Made by a program: the position numbers and the translations under genes. A DNA stretch of 64,000 nt, taken from Hyalomma asiaticum (lineage: Eukaryota > Arthropoda > Arachnida > Ixodida > Ixodidae). The stretch is taken from the NCBI GenBank assembly GCA_013339685.2, contig CM023481.1, forward strand, positions 76,218,121-76,282,120, given 5' to 3'. The notes beneath the pieces are model-generated. The model worked only from the letters and a program-made list of their open reading frames with translations. It made no database searches and was not told the DNA's origin. Positions 43,937 through 55,118 of this stretch are shown here, one piece after another (the stretch's first letter is position 1; every line of letters begins with the position of its first letter).

Positions 43937-44636
43937 ATTTAATGCACTTTCCGTAGATCGTTTTTTTTCGAAAACCGTGCTGACATTCAGTTAGCAAGTT
44001 ATGTTTTTGCGAAAAATTATCAATACGGACGTTGATAATTTTTTCGAGGCCCTTCGATAATATAGGAAGAATAGAAACTGGTCTATAGTTGCCAATATTG
44101 TTTTTATCACCCCCTTTATGTATAACTATTACTCGCGCTACTTGCATATTGCGAGGGAAAACTCCAGTCGACAGGGACGCGTTAAAAATGTGCGTTATAA
44201 CAGGAGCTAGAAGGTCTATGGCATACTTAATTGGTCTGATTTCTAAATCGTCCATATCCCTACTGCGGCTATTTTTCAGACATAAAAATGTCGAAATCAC
44301 CTCAGAAATGTTAGTAGGCTTTAGAAATAGAGACTCCCTTAACGAGGTTAGGTGCAGTGTGGGCTGAATATCATGATCTACGCATCCCACTTTCACAAAG
44401 AAATCATTGAATAGGTCCGCAAGTTCTGTGCCGCCTATAGAAGTACCATCTATATTCAGTGTATCTATTCGTGTAGTGGCTGGCCTGCGATTTAGTGTAT
44501 CGTTTATTTTTTCCCATACTTTGTTAGTTTTGCGCATGCAATCATTATTAAATATACGCGTGTAGTAGTCATTTTTTGCCTTTTCTTTTTCTATAAACAC
44601 GCCCCGATTCCGCAGACAGCGAATCGGGAGAAACAA
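43905..44636 (-). CDS. LINE RT, N-terminal part (frame 1)
   Basis: Codes for the linker and first RT blocks: WEKINDTLN, DLFNDFFVKVG, LKNSRSRDMDDLEIRPIKY, VFPRNMQVARVIVIHKGGD, NYRPVSILPILSKGLEKI and LLTECQHGFRKK. Just after that point an 8-A run (TTTTTTTT at 43,971-43,978 on the plus strand) shifts the frame, and the reading becomes nonsense until the stop. With the rest of the RT in the adjacent frame, this is a one-base homopolymer break. Confidence 0.85.
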   Translation of the reverse strand: MFLPIRCLRNRGVFIEKEKAKNDYYTRIFNNDCMRKTNKVWEKINDTLNRRPATTRIDTLNIDGTSIGGTELADLFNDFFVKVGCVDHDIQPTLHLTSLRESLFLKPTNISEVISTFLCLKNSRSRDMDDLEIRPIKYAIDLLAPVITHIFNASLSTGVFPRNMQVARVIVIHKGGDKNNIGNYRPVSILPILSKGLEKIINVRIDNFSQKHNLLTECQHGFRKKTIYGKCIKYAKGSHSSEH

Positions 44637-44649
44637 GAGCGTATTTGAC

Positions 44650-45640
44650 CGCGGAGTAGTGGTGGGTACAGGGTTCTAGTCGCTTGCCTGACATGGCATA
44701 GAAGCCGATCATCGCGTATCACTTCTAGAAGTTGTTAGCGTGGATTTGTACCAGCTGGCCACCTAACTTTCGCCGTTTCGTCTAGTTGAGACGCGTGCGT
44801 ACCGTCTGCGATGCAGGCATCGGGCCTTCGCCTCGAGTTAGCTCAACCTGCTCGAGACTGCCTTCAAGCACTAGCTCCCCGGAAACATCAGCGCTGCGTC
44901 GATATCGAAGCTGTGCCGGAACTTCTCGCACCCGATCGTCGGGGACCCTTCAATCACCACCACGTATGCCATCACCTGTTTACACTCCTGAATTTCCATT
45001 AGCTGTTGTATATTAGATTCCTGTGTATCGTTCACATTGCCCTACTCGCTGTTTTTTACTTGTTTGTTTTCCTTAGTTTGTCATTTTCCCATGCTATTGT
45101 TTTGTAAAGCCCCTTGATCGCTGATAAGTGCTCAATTGTTAGTCGGTGGAAGTGTTTTTGCTTTGTATTTTTTCTGGTATCCTATCACTACAGAGTAAAC
45201 ATTCTTGTTCTTTTTTTCCCAAACACGATTCCGATCCTTTCACTGTATCTGCTTGCGTACGGAGCGACCGAAGCTGCTGTCATTCCCTTCGCCGACTTCG
45301 CTCCGGTGATGCTTGAATGACGGCCCTGTAACAAAAGGGTAGGACCTCGCTAATGAATTTAACCGACATTTTGTGACATGTGGGCAGTTCGATCACCCCA
45401 GTGATTTCAATAATGCCAGCCAGTTCCTCAACTCCAATACGATCAATACTCTCTGCTCTTCATCCAACCTCCTCATCAGAGATCCTCCGCATCACAAGTG
45501 AGGTGCGAAAAAAACTGCTCGGCTGGTTTTCATAGCATTAAGGCCCTACCAATTAAAGACGTTGCCGATTTTTTGTCAAGTATTTTGTTACATAAATAAT
45601 TCCATATTGTCTACAAGAATATTTTCTGCTAACATTAAAA
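44650..45640. other. No recognisable gene
   Basis: GC-rich up to ~45,000, then T-rich. Plus frames at 44,786-45,016 overlap without any domain; nothing supported. Confidence 0.35.
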
Positions 45641-46000
45641 CTGCTACAACTGCCGTTTTACATAACGAGAGCCACGCTCATCGCAAGGTTGGTCTCTGCT
45701 CAACGCGTGCTAGGCGCTGGCGATACGCGTTGAACACTTGCTCGATATAAAGACGACAGCCGAAGCGCTGCCGGGACAGTCGGCGGTGGATGGGCGCGAA
45801 GAGTGTGCGTGACGGGCGTGCGGCAGGTCGGCGACCGGTGTGCGCGGTAGTTGTGTACCCCGCCGGGGTGAAGGGCAATATCGGGTGCCCTCGAGTATTT
45901 GTTCGGCGTTCATAGTGTTCCGAGTTATCTTCAATAAACATTCTTTTTGAGTTTGTCGGCGGCGTCTTTGTCAGCAAGACGGCCGGAACTTCTACCACAT
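45640..46000 (+). mobile_element. LTR-like sequence, 3' part
   Basis: A TATAAA box (45,746) is followed at a promoter-to-poly(A) distance by AATAAA (45,933). The end GGCCGGAACTTCTACCACA has the style of arthropod LTR ends. No coding region follows, and I could not find the 5' TG end or a target duplication, so it would be a solo or truncated LTR. Confidence 0.4.
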
Positions 46001-47055
46001 AAAGGGGGTTTTATTAATAAAGAAATCATGACAGCTTCACTAATGTGAAAACTGGGAAGGTAGGAAGCATGCGGTGATGCCCCGGTGTTTCCCACAAGAG
46101 ACGTCAGAGAAGTACTTCGAAATAAGTACTTATGGCGAGGCCTACCGACAATAAATAAAAGAACTTGCAAAAGAAGTATGCGCAATACTTGACACAAGTG
46201 ACGACACAACAGCTCATATTTGCTAACGACGACAATAAAACTCGATGCTGATTCTATTGTATCGCGCAGCAGCTGCGTTATTCGCGAAACGAACAAGCGC
46301 AGCAATGTCACTTGCCTCGCTGAGCCTACGAAACATCAATAAACAAAGCCGTAATGTGGTCGAAGCCGCAAGAGCGAAGGCCATAAAAATCCCTCCGCTA
46401 TACGGAAGATGGTAGCTGACTATCGCAGCGTGGAATTGCCCTTCGCAATTACTGCAGGAAGATCTGTGTAGTTGTCTGGGAAACTGCGTCAAGAAACGGG
46501 GACAGAGAGAGGAGAGAACAACATTTCTTCGCGGTTTCCCACATAACGGATTACCAACTCGTCCAACAGTCTATATAGTTGCCGCTATTGTTTGGCAACA
46601 ACACCTCCCGTCCATATTATCGCTCTGAAACGGGGCTCCGCTTGACGTGTGGCTTAGCATGAGAATGTTCCAAAGGAAACTTCTAGTTCAACGTTTATTA
46701 TAGTATTACGTCTATTATGGCAACATTGTACAAAAATATGGCGTATTTCGTCACCTCAGGCTATTGTGTACTGATGATACTACCCGTATAGGTGGCGAAA
46801 AGTATGTGTCATGTTTAAGTACAGTAATAAATGTTAAGCTGTCCTATTGTAACCTCCAGCCAGGTTTGTATTTTGACATTTGGTCCGTGCACGAGCGTAG
46901 TCGGACTGGCTGTAGGTTCAGACCGATGAATTTTTTCACGCGACAGCGTGTAAGAGCTCGTTTCGGTGCCTGCGTCGTTGGTTGTGAGCGAAAAATCAGC
47001 GCTGCGGGTGAGCGGAAATTCGAGGTAGATGCAAAATAAAGTAAGAAAAAAAAAA
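46000..47055. other. No recognisable gene
   Basis: Short frames only; no repeat or domain recognised. Confidence 0.35.
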
Positions 47056-47057
47056 CC

Positions 47058-47132
47058 TTCGACGACCGGGCAATCGAACCTAGTACCCATTGCGCCAGAG
47101 GGCGATGCGATACGCGCTCGGCCACCCTGCTT
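47058..47132 (-). repeat. tRNA-Ser/Leu-like SINE head
   Basis: On the minus strand GCAGGGTGGCCGAGCGCG has the A box of a class II tRNA, and GGTTCGATTGCC the B box, with extra bases between them that could be a variable arm. It is followed downstream (lower coordinates) by a T-rich run. It could be a decayed tRNA gene; adjacent SINE material makes a SINE more likely. Confidence 0.4.
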
Positions 47133-47134
47133 TT

Positions 47135-47345
47135 TTATTGGTGTTGTTATAAGAGAAGCCGTAGTGGAGGTCTCCAGAAATTTCGACCACCTGGATTGTC
47201 TTTAACGTGCCCAGACATCGCAGAGTGCACGGGCCTCAACGTTTCGCCTCCATCAAAATGCAGCCGCCGCGATTCGATCCCGCGACCTTCGGATCAGCAG
47301 CCGAGTGCCATAACCGCGGCGGGGTGCTCGGCCATCCTGCCGTTC
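47135..47345 (-). mobile_element. tRNA-derived SINE copy
   Basis: Its landmarks are the same as those of the copy at 62,242-62,480: GAAGCCGTAGTGGAGG, AATTTCGACCACCTGG, CGGGCCTCAAC, TTCGCCTCCAT, and GATTCGATCCCGCGACC, the complement of the B box. The 3' end (GGGGTTTAACGTCC part) is missing or diverged. Confidence 0.75.
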
Positions 47346-47359
47346 TGCCTTTTTCATGT

Positions 47360-47510
47360 TCAGGTAGATGCAGCGCTACAGGAAACACGGATAAAGAAGA
47401 AGACGCTCCGGACAGATACGTCTTCTTTGTTTCGCGTAGCGCTGCATACACCACAAGATGAATCATTACCAACTAGCTCACGTCTGAATCATAATGGTGT
47501 CATCTTCATC
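47360..47510. repeat. Fold-back sequence resembling a Penelope-like 3' region
   Basis: GCAGCGCTAC (~47,371) mirrors GTAGCGCTGC (~47,436), with AAAGAAGAAGACG paired to CGTCTTCTTT inside, and then a stretch reading ATGAATCATTACCAACTAGC. Similar text occurs in tick and crustacean retroelement 3' regions, from memory. Assignment is tentative. Confidence 0.35.
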
Positions 47511-47736
47511 AGCGAGGTTTGACGGCGCATCCCTGCTCAAATGGCACAATACGACGAGGGAGGCGCCGCAGTAACGCAAGCACTTTCTGCCAAGTGGTGC
47601 CATGAAAATTGCGCGGCTAGGAGACTGAAGCGCACGGCAAGCGGAAAAGGGCGCAATGAGAATGGGATCAGGCATCAATATCGCGTTCAACTCGTAAGGC
47701 CGAGGGTCCCACAGTTTTAGTCCCACCGCCATTGAC

Positions 47737-47868
47737 GCCCCACCACGGTGGCCTAGTGGCTATGACACTCGGCTGCTGATCCGAAGTCCGCGGGATCGAA
47801 TCCCGGCCCTGCATTTCGATGGATGTGAAATGTCGATGCTACGTGTGCTGTCAGTGCACCCGAGCGTG
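47737..47868 (+). mobile_element. tRNA-derived SINE, 5' half
   Basis: It starts GCCCCACCACGGTGGCCTAG, with an A box (GGCCTAGTGGC) and B box GGATCGAATCCCGG, then CATTTCGATGGA. The similarity ends near 47,868, where a LINE fragment begins. Confidence 0.75.
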
Positions 47869-47879
47869 TCTGTCCATGT

Positions 47880-48300
47880 CGTGTGAGTCACCACGTGTCA
47901 CTCAATCCTGCCTCTCGCAGAAATGTTAAAAGCGGGGCCGATACCTTCTTGCGAACCGTTCCTGCAGTGCACCTTTCGGATATATAATCTGTTGAGTGTA
48001 CGCGTGGGGGAACCATCTGTTTTTCATTTTGTCCATGAGTGCGTCTATTTCAGGTCAAAGTGCTGGCAGTACCAGATGTAGTGGTCAGTATCTCCCAGTT
48101 CATTGCACTCAGTGCACAATGGCGAAGCAGCGCACCTAGCTTTGGAAGGCCACGCGGCAGTGCATGCTGGACCCCGTTCTGACTCCGTACAGCAGAGTTG
48201 ACTCGCTGTGGCTAAGTCCTCTTGTAACACAAGGCTGTTGTGGTGGCTTCCACGAAGAACGGAAAGGAGCACGAATTGTCTGTCTTGCTGATATCTGATT
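47880..48300 (-). pseudogene. LINE C-terminal tail with Cys/His motif
   Basis: The minus frame reads SPLCTECNELGDTDHYIWYC, a C-x2-C...H-x4-C tail like those after RNase H or RT in LINEs, then a stop. The same frame goes on with FLREAGL. Only the last ~120 residues of an element are present; the upstream part is missing. From 48,300 to 49,640 I see no gene. Confidence 0.55.
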
Positions 48301-49639
48301 AACGGGAGCTCTTATCGTCGGTTGCCTTGAAAGCAGGCCCTCGTCAACAAAGTTGACCAGGGCCTACGAATGCTGCGTAATCCAACGAACATTTTAGCCT
48401 TTCACCCACACTGCAGCGACTGCAGCAGTGGGTCAAAGCAAATTGTGTGCATTTTGCGTACAATGTAATTATTTGAATAAAAACAATCATTCAGACCCAC
48501 TATTTCTGGCGAACCACACGCACCGTGCGTCGGCTAGCTAAAGTGCTGTGTGGTCCACGCGCTGCTCACTGCGTCAATGGTGTCGACCAAGAAAGCCGCG
48601 GCGCCATAGAAAGGTAGCAAGGTCGACTGGTGAATGTTATGAAACTGACCACGTTCCACTGGCGAGAGGGCGCGCCAGCGGCAAGGCCAGCGGCTGAAAC
48701 CGTTTAGCGCAGCTAGTACGACTGGTCCGAAAACGTCACGCAGTCGCGCAGATCGCGACACGATTTTCGCAAAGGCTTAAAGCTGGCTCATTTCATATGA
48801 ATGCGATGCGGCTGGCACGAAGGTAGTGGCTCACTGCCAATACTGGCGACACATAACCGCTCGGACGTAATGTAGTACGGACGGAACTCAGAAGAGTCTT
48901 TGGCCGCGCAAGTTTCCGACCTCAATCTTCGCCCTCATAATCAACGTCTCTTTCTTTCCGCAACCACTGCACCAACGCCGAGTAGCTGACCGATCTCTCA
49001 GTTTTTTTATCAGCATAACCCCGCTCTCTCTCTCTCTTTCTTGGGTACAACCCACCTCCATTGTAACCCACCTACGCCTTCCTTTGCCCATGTGCAAATA
49101 TTGAGGTTGCTTTGTAATTTTAAAGCCCTCTGAAGCCAAAATTCAAATTTCAGAACGTAAAGCAGGTTCTTCAACATCAGTCCGAGAAGTCATGAATGGG
49201 ATTAACAGCTGTATGCTGTTTAACTTCCTCTCGTGTTGCTCTTGAGCTTGCTAAGCTTCAGGAGAGGTTGCTTGTCAGTTGTCCATAAGCAGCCCTTACC
49301 TCTTCCTACCTTTCCCCTGCATCTAGCCCCAAACACAGCATCAAGTAGAAAACATCTGCACTTCATCTAATCCGCAAACCATCTGCGAGCATACTGAATG
49401 AAGAATAAAATTTTAGTCATAAATTTAAATCTCAACTTCAGTCTTAGCTAGAGCCCAATTTCCTATAAACTGTTAATAGGTGTACATGTCCTCCGTGCAG
49501 TGCTTTCTTTGAACGCTCTAGGTGGCATAGCAGTGATACAAGAAAGTGTGTTTCATTTGTATGCGATGAAGTACACGGGAAACAATGCATGTTGTTCTTA
49601 AACTTTGTATTCTTTGTAATTATTTCAAATTGTTTGTAT

Positions 49640-50010
49640 GCTTGTAGTTTATTCTGTCCCCATGAAGATCATCACCATCTTCTTATTCTTCAGCAGCAGC
49701 AACCTTTCTACGCCCACTCCGGGAAAGGTCTTTCCATATTTCTCTGAAGTTCTCTTATTCACCCGCTCCTGAGCTAATCGCGGTCACGTTACTCACGCAG
49801 ACTTCTTGATCATCTGCCCATCTGACTTTCTGCCGCACCCTGTCCCGCTTGCCTTCTCTCTGAATCCATTCTGTTGCTCTTAACAATCATTGGTTATCTT
49901 GCCTTCTCATTACGCGCACTCTTCACGCTCATTCCCTCTTCTTGATTTTGAGTAATATTTCATGAACTCACTTTTTCTTTCTTTTCATTTTCCCTTTTTT
50001 TTTCTTGCCT
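49640..50010 (-). pseudogene. RTE-like LINE, 3' ORF end
   Basis: On the minus strand, translation in pieces gives a tail with a W-I/N-x-F-R-E-K-x-x-G-T-G...GRKSDGQM pattern, like the RTE ending 'R-x-x-G-R-P-x-x-R-W-x-D'. The plus strand reads CTACGCCCACTCCGGG, ATCTGCCCATCTGAC and CGCTTGCCTTCTCTCTGAAT in the order I know from tick RTE copies. The terminal GATCATCACCATCTTC is a decayed trinucleotide tail. Heavily mutated. Confidence 0.55.
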
Positions 50011-50559
50011 GACCAATTCCCCTCTCTTCTTTTCCTTTAAAAGGGCCCTAAAACATGTTTCTTTTATCGTACGTTTGCACGCTGAGGGACTCCGTGATCA
50101 CCATAGCACCAGTGAAAGTGGCGAGATGAAAGCGTATTCTATTGAAATTTGTACCTGGAATAAGTTTTCATGCCAACTGCAGCGTCGTTCTTCAATAGTT
50201 TTTGCGAGCGGAGGTGACACTTATGCTGGCTTTGCTGCTGGTTCTGATTGGGCGGGAATAGTCTGGAACAAAACTGTGTGCCGCACTCGCTTACAATGCA
50301 CTGACTACCATAAATATTCAAATGAAAAGCTGTTTTATCCTTTCTTTAATTTACTAAACCACTACCATTTTATTTTGCGCGTAACTGACACAAGCAGCGC
50401 TGTACGACCCACGTAGTCGCTACTAACCAAGGCAACGACTCCGTCCAAAATCGCGGTGACCCCCGTGGTGGGAAGAAGTCCACAGTGACGCGGTTCCGGT
50501 ACCGCAAGACCGTGTTTGATTGCAAACAGCGTAACGCGTCACTCGGTGCGTCAAATGTG

Positions 50560-50720
50560 AAAGGAGATGTCAATTCATGAAGTAGTAGGTATCGCGCGAT
50601 ATCGACAGAACACAGACAAGACAGAAAACACACGGACGCCAAACTTCCAACTGTTTCTTCGCAGGAAACATCGCTGGCTTTTATACAGGATGCCGGGCAA
50701 GATAATCTTTTGCAGCTATA
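50560..50720 (-). repeat. Possible Penelope-like 3' end
   Basis: The stretch with ACAGACAAGACAGAAAACAC and ACGGACGCCAAACTTCCAAC resembles the sequence following PLE ORFs near 52.4 kb and the 62.8-kb palindrome. Only short text similarity supports this. No gene is seen between 50,010 and 51,640. Confidence 0.25.
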
Positions 50721-51649
50721 TACAGTGAAAATATGCGAAAAAAGGGAGTACTGGAACAGGCATAATAAACAAAGAGCGGACTTAGTCGATAAGCACATTA
50801 CCTCATGTGAACAATGAGGCATGCATAAAGGAACACGTTTTCGTTACACCTTTAAAACCAAGTGTTAGCAAGCTGCTTTGCGCGCACACTAAACTAGCAA
50901 TAGTTACAGCCTATTTCTAAGAAGATGACTTATTCATCGCCTAAAAGTATTGACGGCGTGCTAAGGCACCGACAACCTGCCCTTTTTATTTAAAACGCCT
51001 CAATTGTCTGCCTTTCAGTGCAGATGTTCGCTTTCCATAGGAAGGTGGTTTGCCTGAGGAGGGGCCACACCGCCTGCAATCTACCGCAGCTTAGGGGTAT
51101 GTTTTAGATAACTTTGCTGGCACACTGGGTGTATGGTGTGTCGTGTTTCTTGGGGCAAACAGCCGGGTGTTCATTGGCCATCAGAGGGCAAATCTTGGCC
51201 AGCTTGCACGGGGCGGAGAACTCAATGCGGGCATTGTATTAGATGCGACATTCTTTATATTGTGCGAGAGGCGATGTGCGTAAGGAATAATGTGCCGTTT
51301 TCTTTTGGCTCCCGCATCTTCTTACCTAGCTTCAGTTAATGAAGGGTCATTTTTGGCACAACCATGTTAGCTTAGCTGTTAGGATGTCATTACTTCCGTG
51401 CTGCTGCTTTGCACCGTCAAAGAACGCCATTGATGCGTCGCTCTTCGGCTGTCACTGGAAAACTCATATCAGAGGTCTTGAGGCGGTCTGCTAGATTCAG
51501 CTTGATTAAATAATGCCTATTTACAGGTGTGAACAAGCTCGCACATATAATGGCGTGTGAATGGTGTCGTAAGTGCACCATGACTTTGAATCTCAGTGAG
51601 AGCGTTACCATGTCATTTACGGAATGAAAGAATTCGCGAACCCATGTTC

Positions 51650-52010
51650 ATTTCAGCACACCCTAGGTAAGGCTCCATCGTGGGAGGCGTTTGTATATAA
51701 ATACCTTGGAGTTTACGTGTTATCTAAAATTGCCTCGTCCCGTTAGTCAGTGCGGGAAAGCAAAATGCTTCAATATATCTACTAAAAATCTCTCCAAGAC
51801 TGTCATCACGTCGATGCTAGAATGCGCATGCCACGTACAAGATTCCCCCATGGTAGGTGAGAAGGAACGCTGGGGGAGACGGCAAAATTCAGCTGCAAGG
51901 TTTGCGACAAAAAATTATAGTTTCGGCATTATTTCTATATAAAGACACAAGCAAACGCTGACGTAAAATGGCAAAGCCTAGAGCACTCAAAAATTGGTAT
52001 TGATCGGAAA
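51650..52010 (+). pseudogene. LINE RT thumb fragment
   Basis: Readable pieces: FVYKYLGVYVLSK (51,690-51,725), then RRQNSAARFATKNYS (51,880-51,925) and VKWQSLEHSKIGI (51,965-52,003), matching in order the post-palm part of CR1/Jockey-type LINEs. Stops and shifts are common. It runs into the ATTT microsatellite. Confidence 0.65.
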
Positions 52011-52013
52011 CAA

Positions 52014-52016
52014 TAT

Positions 52017-52067
<51 letters not shown>

Positions 52068-52069
52068 TA
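52014..52069. repeat. (ATTT)n microsatellite, ~14 units
   Basis: An essentially perfect ATTT tract, probably the tail of the preceding LINE piece or of the repeat that starts at CCTGCCGGCTCAGGACAG. Confidence 0.95.
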
Positions 52070-52439
52070 AAATCCTGCCGGCTCAGGACAGACCCCACGC
52101 AGGAGTGGTGTCAAATAATAAGTGGTATAAGTGGTATACGAGCATGTATAGACACACATGAAACTAATACACTTAAATAGATACTCGTGCATATCGCAAC
52201 TAATAATAAATAGCATAATTGAATGCAATTTGTAATCAAAATAAGTATATGCTCATACGTAAAAATATACACCTATACATACACGCAACATACGCTACAT
52301 GACACAAAAAAAGGCTAACACGCTATGAGACTAACACGTCAGTGTAGGCGGTTTGGGAGTCTAAACGTTATTACGGACCAGCACGAGGCCACCACGGCTT
52401 AAAGTGCGCGATGTGCTTTGTAATGCAAAAAACAGGCGT

Positions 52440-52840
52440 ACAAATACAGGAGTACGGACACAAGCGAGGTTGACAACGCTAACGCCGACTATCAACTGAA
52501 GCAGAGCACAGATACCAAAAAGAAAGAAGACACACACAGCTTATCTGCGCATGCTCACCACCTGTCAAAAGGGTGCACGTGCCAGTCTACGCGAGAGAAA
52601 ACTGTTAAGGCAATCTATATCTTCTCTGTTTAAGCTAATGGACGGCCGACTCACGCACGTGCTTCCAGTATTATTGACATGCCAGGCCTCGACCAATAAG
52701 CGTGTTTCTTCATTCTTATGCTTGTACAGAATCTCGCATTCGTCCAACTTGGGCGGGCAGTTACACTCCCAGCAGTGCAACGATAGATTGGGCGACATTC
52801 CACCTTCGAGTTGGACGAATGCGAGATTCTGGACAGGCAT
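52440..52840 (-). pseudogene. Penelope-like element, C-terminal end and 3' UTR
   Basis: The minus frame 52,840-52,565 reads CWECNCPPKLDECEILYKHK, NEETRLLVEAWHV and STCVSRPSISLNREDIDCLN to a stop, matching the region after the GIY-YIG endonuclease of PLEs ('I-x-x-x-E-A-x-x-I...C-V-S-x-P-S-I-x-L'). The GIY-YIG itself would lie upstream but is replaced by an inverted arm. Past the stop, CAGTTGATAGTCGGCGTTAG and TCGCTTGTGTCCGTACT are typical of the 3' UTR. Confidence 0.7.
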
Positions 52841-52878
52841 AAGAATGAAGAAACACGTTTATTGGTCGAGGCCTGGCA
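52681..52878. repeat. PLE fold-back, 70-bp arms
   Basis: GCCAGGCCTCGACCAATAAG...CATTCGTCCAACT (52,681-52,749) is mirrored by AGTTGGACGAATGCGAGATT...GGTCGAGGCCTGGC (52,809-52,878) with a ~59-bp spacer. Both arms encode CEIL-x-x-HKNEETRLLVEAWH, pointing towards the outside, so this is again a head-to-head PLE fragment. Confidence 0.8.
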
Positions 52879-53144
52879 TTTCAGTCCCATATCGCGTGCC
52901 GGATGGATTTCTGAGAACTTTGTCATTTCGGCCACTCCATTAACCGAGCCCTCGGTATCCATTCGGTTTTTTTTTTATTTGATTACCGGTTATCTTTCCT
53001 GCGCATTATGTGAGCTACCCAGGCCAGTTTCTCTCTACACCAAAGGTAATATAACTCGAAGAAACGCCCATAGGGATGATTTTGTGAGGCAGAGCTAACT
53101 CTATTAGGCGGTAAGTGATCACTCTAGGCAATCGTTTGAGCTGA

Positions 53145-53365
53145 AATAATAATTTGTGATGTTTTACGTCCCAAAACTATGATAGCAAGAGACGCCATAT
53201 AGAGGGTTCTGGGAATTTCTGCCACCAGGGGTTCCTAAACGTGCAGAGACATCACACAGTGCATGGGCCTCTAGCATTTCACTTGCACCGCTGGGGTCTG
53301 GATTTGATCCCGCAACCTTCGGGTCACCATTCAAGCGTCATAGACACTAAACTACCGCGGTTGGT
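53145..53365 (-). mobile_element. tRNA-derived SINE, old copy
   Basis: TTTGTGATGTTTTACGTCCC, AAGAGACGCCATATAGAGGG, AAACGTGCAGAGACATCACA and GATTTGATCCCGCAACC follow the SINE order with many substitutions. The full length is roughly kept. It is the most diverged copy here. Confidence 0.7.
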
Positions 53366-53756
53366 TAGTTTGGGCTCTCCTGGTTTGCAATGTTACTTAA
53401 CGATTGTACTGTAGTTCTTCAATCTACCCGTAAAATGATAGTCCAAGACGCTGAAAAAGTTCACCTCTTCCCGCTTCAGCAGCAAGAACAGAGCTACGTA
53501 CGACATAAGTCAAAGCCCTACTTCATGTATTCTCTGGAAATTTACAAATATCCTGCGCATTCTCATAGCGCTACTATAAGTAACCGCTTCGCGTAAGGTT
53601 TATTTAAATTTGCGCTCAAGAGCGAGCGGGTTTGCTTCCCAACAAAGGCGGCCACATAGTGACCAGGTCGAAATGCATAACACCCGTGTACTTAGATTTA
53701 CTGGCAAGTGCTATACCCTTGATGATCAGCATAAATCCTGAATTCCTCGCTACGGT

Positions 53757-55118
53757 TGATTTATTTGTGGGGTTTAACGTCCCAAAACCAGTTCTGATTA
53801 TGAGAGACGCCGTATTGGAGGTGTTATGTTGCCGCTCATAAGGCGATCGTGCAGAAGAGACGGCGTAGCACCGTACGCTATACAAAGCTTCTTTCTCGGC
53901 TCTCTCTCTGCATGGTCTTTGACAGCAATTATCAATGGAAAGCAAACTGCTCCCATTGAGCGGCTGGTCTCCCACGCTGGCCCCCAGGGGTTCCTGGTAC
54001 GAGACCCTTCCCTTTCGCTGAACGTCGCTCGGGGGGGTCGCGGCTGCGCGACCGTACTTGCCCCCCAGTGGCCGTTTCGGGGAAGAGCAGCTCGGACGCG
54101 TAGGAAAAGAATGCATGAGAAGTGCGCCCTCGCTTGAAGCGACAATGCGCTTGGCCCAACCAATTCTTTAACGACCGGCATGCGCTCTCGGCGCGCCGAC
54201 TGGAACAAAGGGTTGAGTCGCAGCAGTGCACTGTCCGAACTTCGGGAAAGGCGAAGACACGCTGTGTTTCCTGGAACGACAGGGTTCGACTGGATGAGCG
54301 TGGGAGATGGCCCGAATGCCGCAGGGCTGCTACGATACCGATATTTCGATTGTGAGAATATCGGAGAGCGTGGGATAAGGAGAGGGAGAGCCATGATGGG
54401 AAAGAATGCCAAAATGCCTGTTTAAACTGCAAAGACGCTGCTGTCGGGATTAGGGACAGCCCACTAGGGAGTGGCTTAATCTGAGGATAAACAGATTGGA
54501 TGACAGAAGGTTGAGGCGGACCAGCAGTGGCCACCTCCCCTTTTTCTTTGTCACCGCAAGGTACTAAAGACTGGACGGGATTCGTTTCCCTTCAGTCTAG
54601 GCTGTAATCACTTAACTGATCGATCAGTAAGACTCCGTACGATGCAACTTCTGTCTGGGCCGTAACCACTCGGTGGTCGAACAGTGAGACTAGGTTCGTT
54701 GTATGTAGTAACAGTGTTCTAGGCTCTAACTTAAGAAAAGTTAAGTAGAAGAGTAAGACGCTGTTGATGTCTATGTTATCATCAGTGTGCTTCGGCAAGA
54801 TGTACATATGACTGTAAATATTTGCTGCAATATACCTTCAAGTTCATTAACTCCAACCTGCCTCCTGCTTCATCGACGTCGATCATCTCCTTGACGGGAC
54901 TTCAATCCACATCAAGGAGAAAACGAACAAGAAAAACATAACTGGAGGGCTCCGGAAATTTCGACCGCCTGGGGTTCTTTAACGTGCGCTGACATCGCAC
55001 AGCACACGGGCCTCGACATTTCGCCTCCATCGAAATGCAGCCGCAGCAGCCGGGATTCGATCCCGCGACCCTCGGATCTGCAGCCGAGTGTCATAGCCAG
55101 TAGACCACCGCGGCGGGC
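53757..55118 (-). mobile_element. tRNA-derived SINE split by an insertion
   Basis: The 3' part of a SINE (TTTGTGGGGTTTAACGTCCC to GACGCCGTATTGGAGG, up to 53,821) and the rest (TGGAGGGCTCCGGAAATTTC to CCACCGCGGCGGGC, from 54,943) match adjoining parts of the copy at 62,242-62,480. TGGAGG is duplicated at the two edges. The SINE was therefore in place before the insertion. Confidence 0.85.
53822..54942. mobile_element. 1,121-bp LTR-like (solo LTR?) insertion in a SINE
   Basis: Bounded by a TGGAGG duplication (53,816-53,821 and 54,943-54,948), starting TGTTATGTT and ending AACATAAC, a short terminal inversion typical of LTRs. Overlapping open frames on both strands in the GC-rich first half (53,900-54,500) have no retroviral motif. 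Length, TSD and ends fit a solo LTR of a Gypsy or BEL-type element; orientation and clade are unknown. Confidence 0.6.

Larger units (their letters stand above)
42490..44640 (-). mobile_element. CR1/L2/Jockey-like LINE, 5'-truncated, nearly intact RT
   Basis: The two coding frames (44,636-43,905 and 43,936-42,803) form one RT protein lacking the endonuclease, so the copy is 5'-truncated near 44,640. The 3' end carries a ~310-bp UTR and a (TTGA)n tail at 42,491-42,510 on the minus strand, as in elements ending in short tandem repeats rather than poly(A). There is no RNase H. Confidence 0.88.

Noticed and set aside
53616..54534. Three long overlapping minus-strand frames (166, 204, 200 codons)
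   Set aside because: They overlap each other and plus frames in GC-rich DNA, show no domain, and lie inside the LTR-like insertion. Open frames here are expected by base composition.
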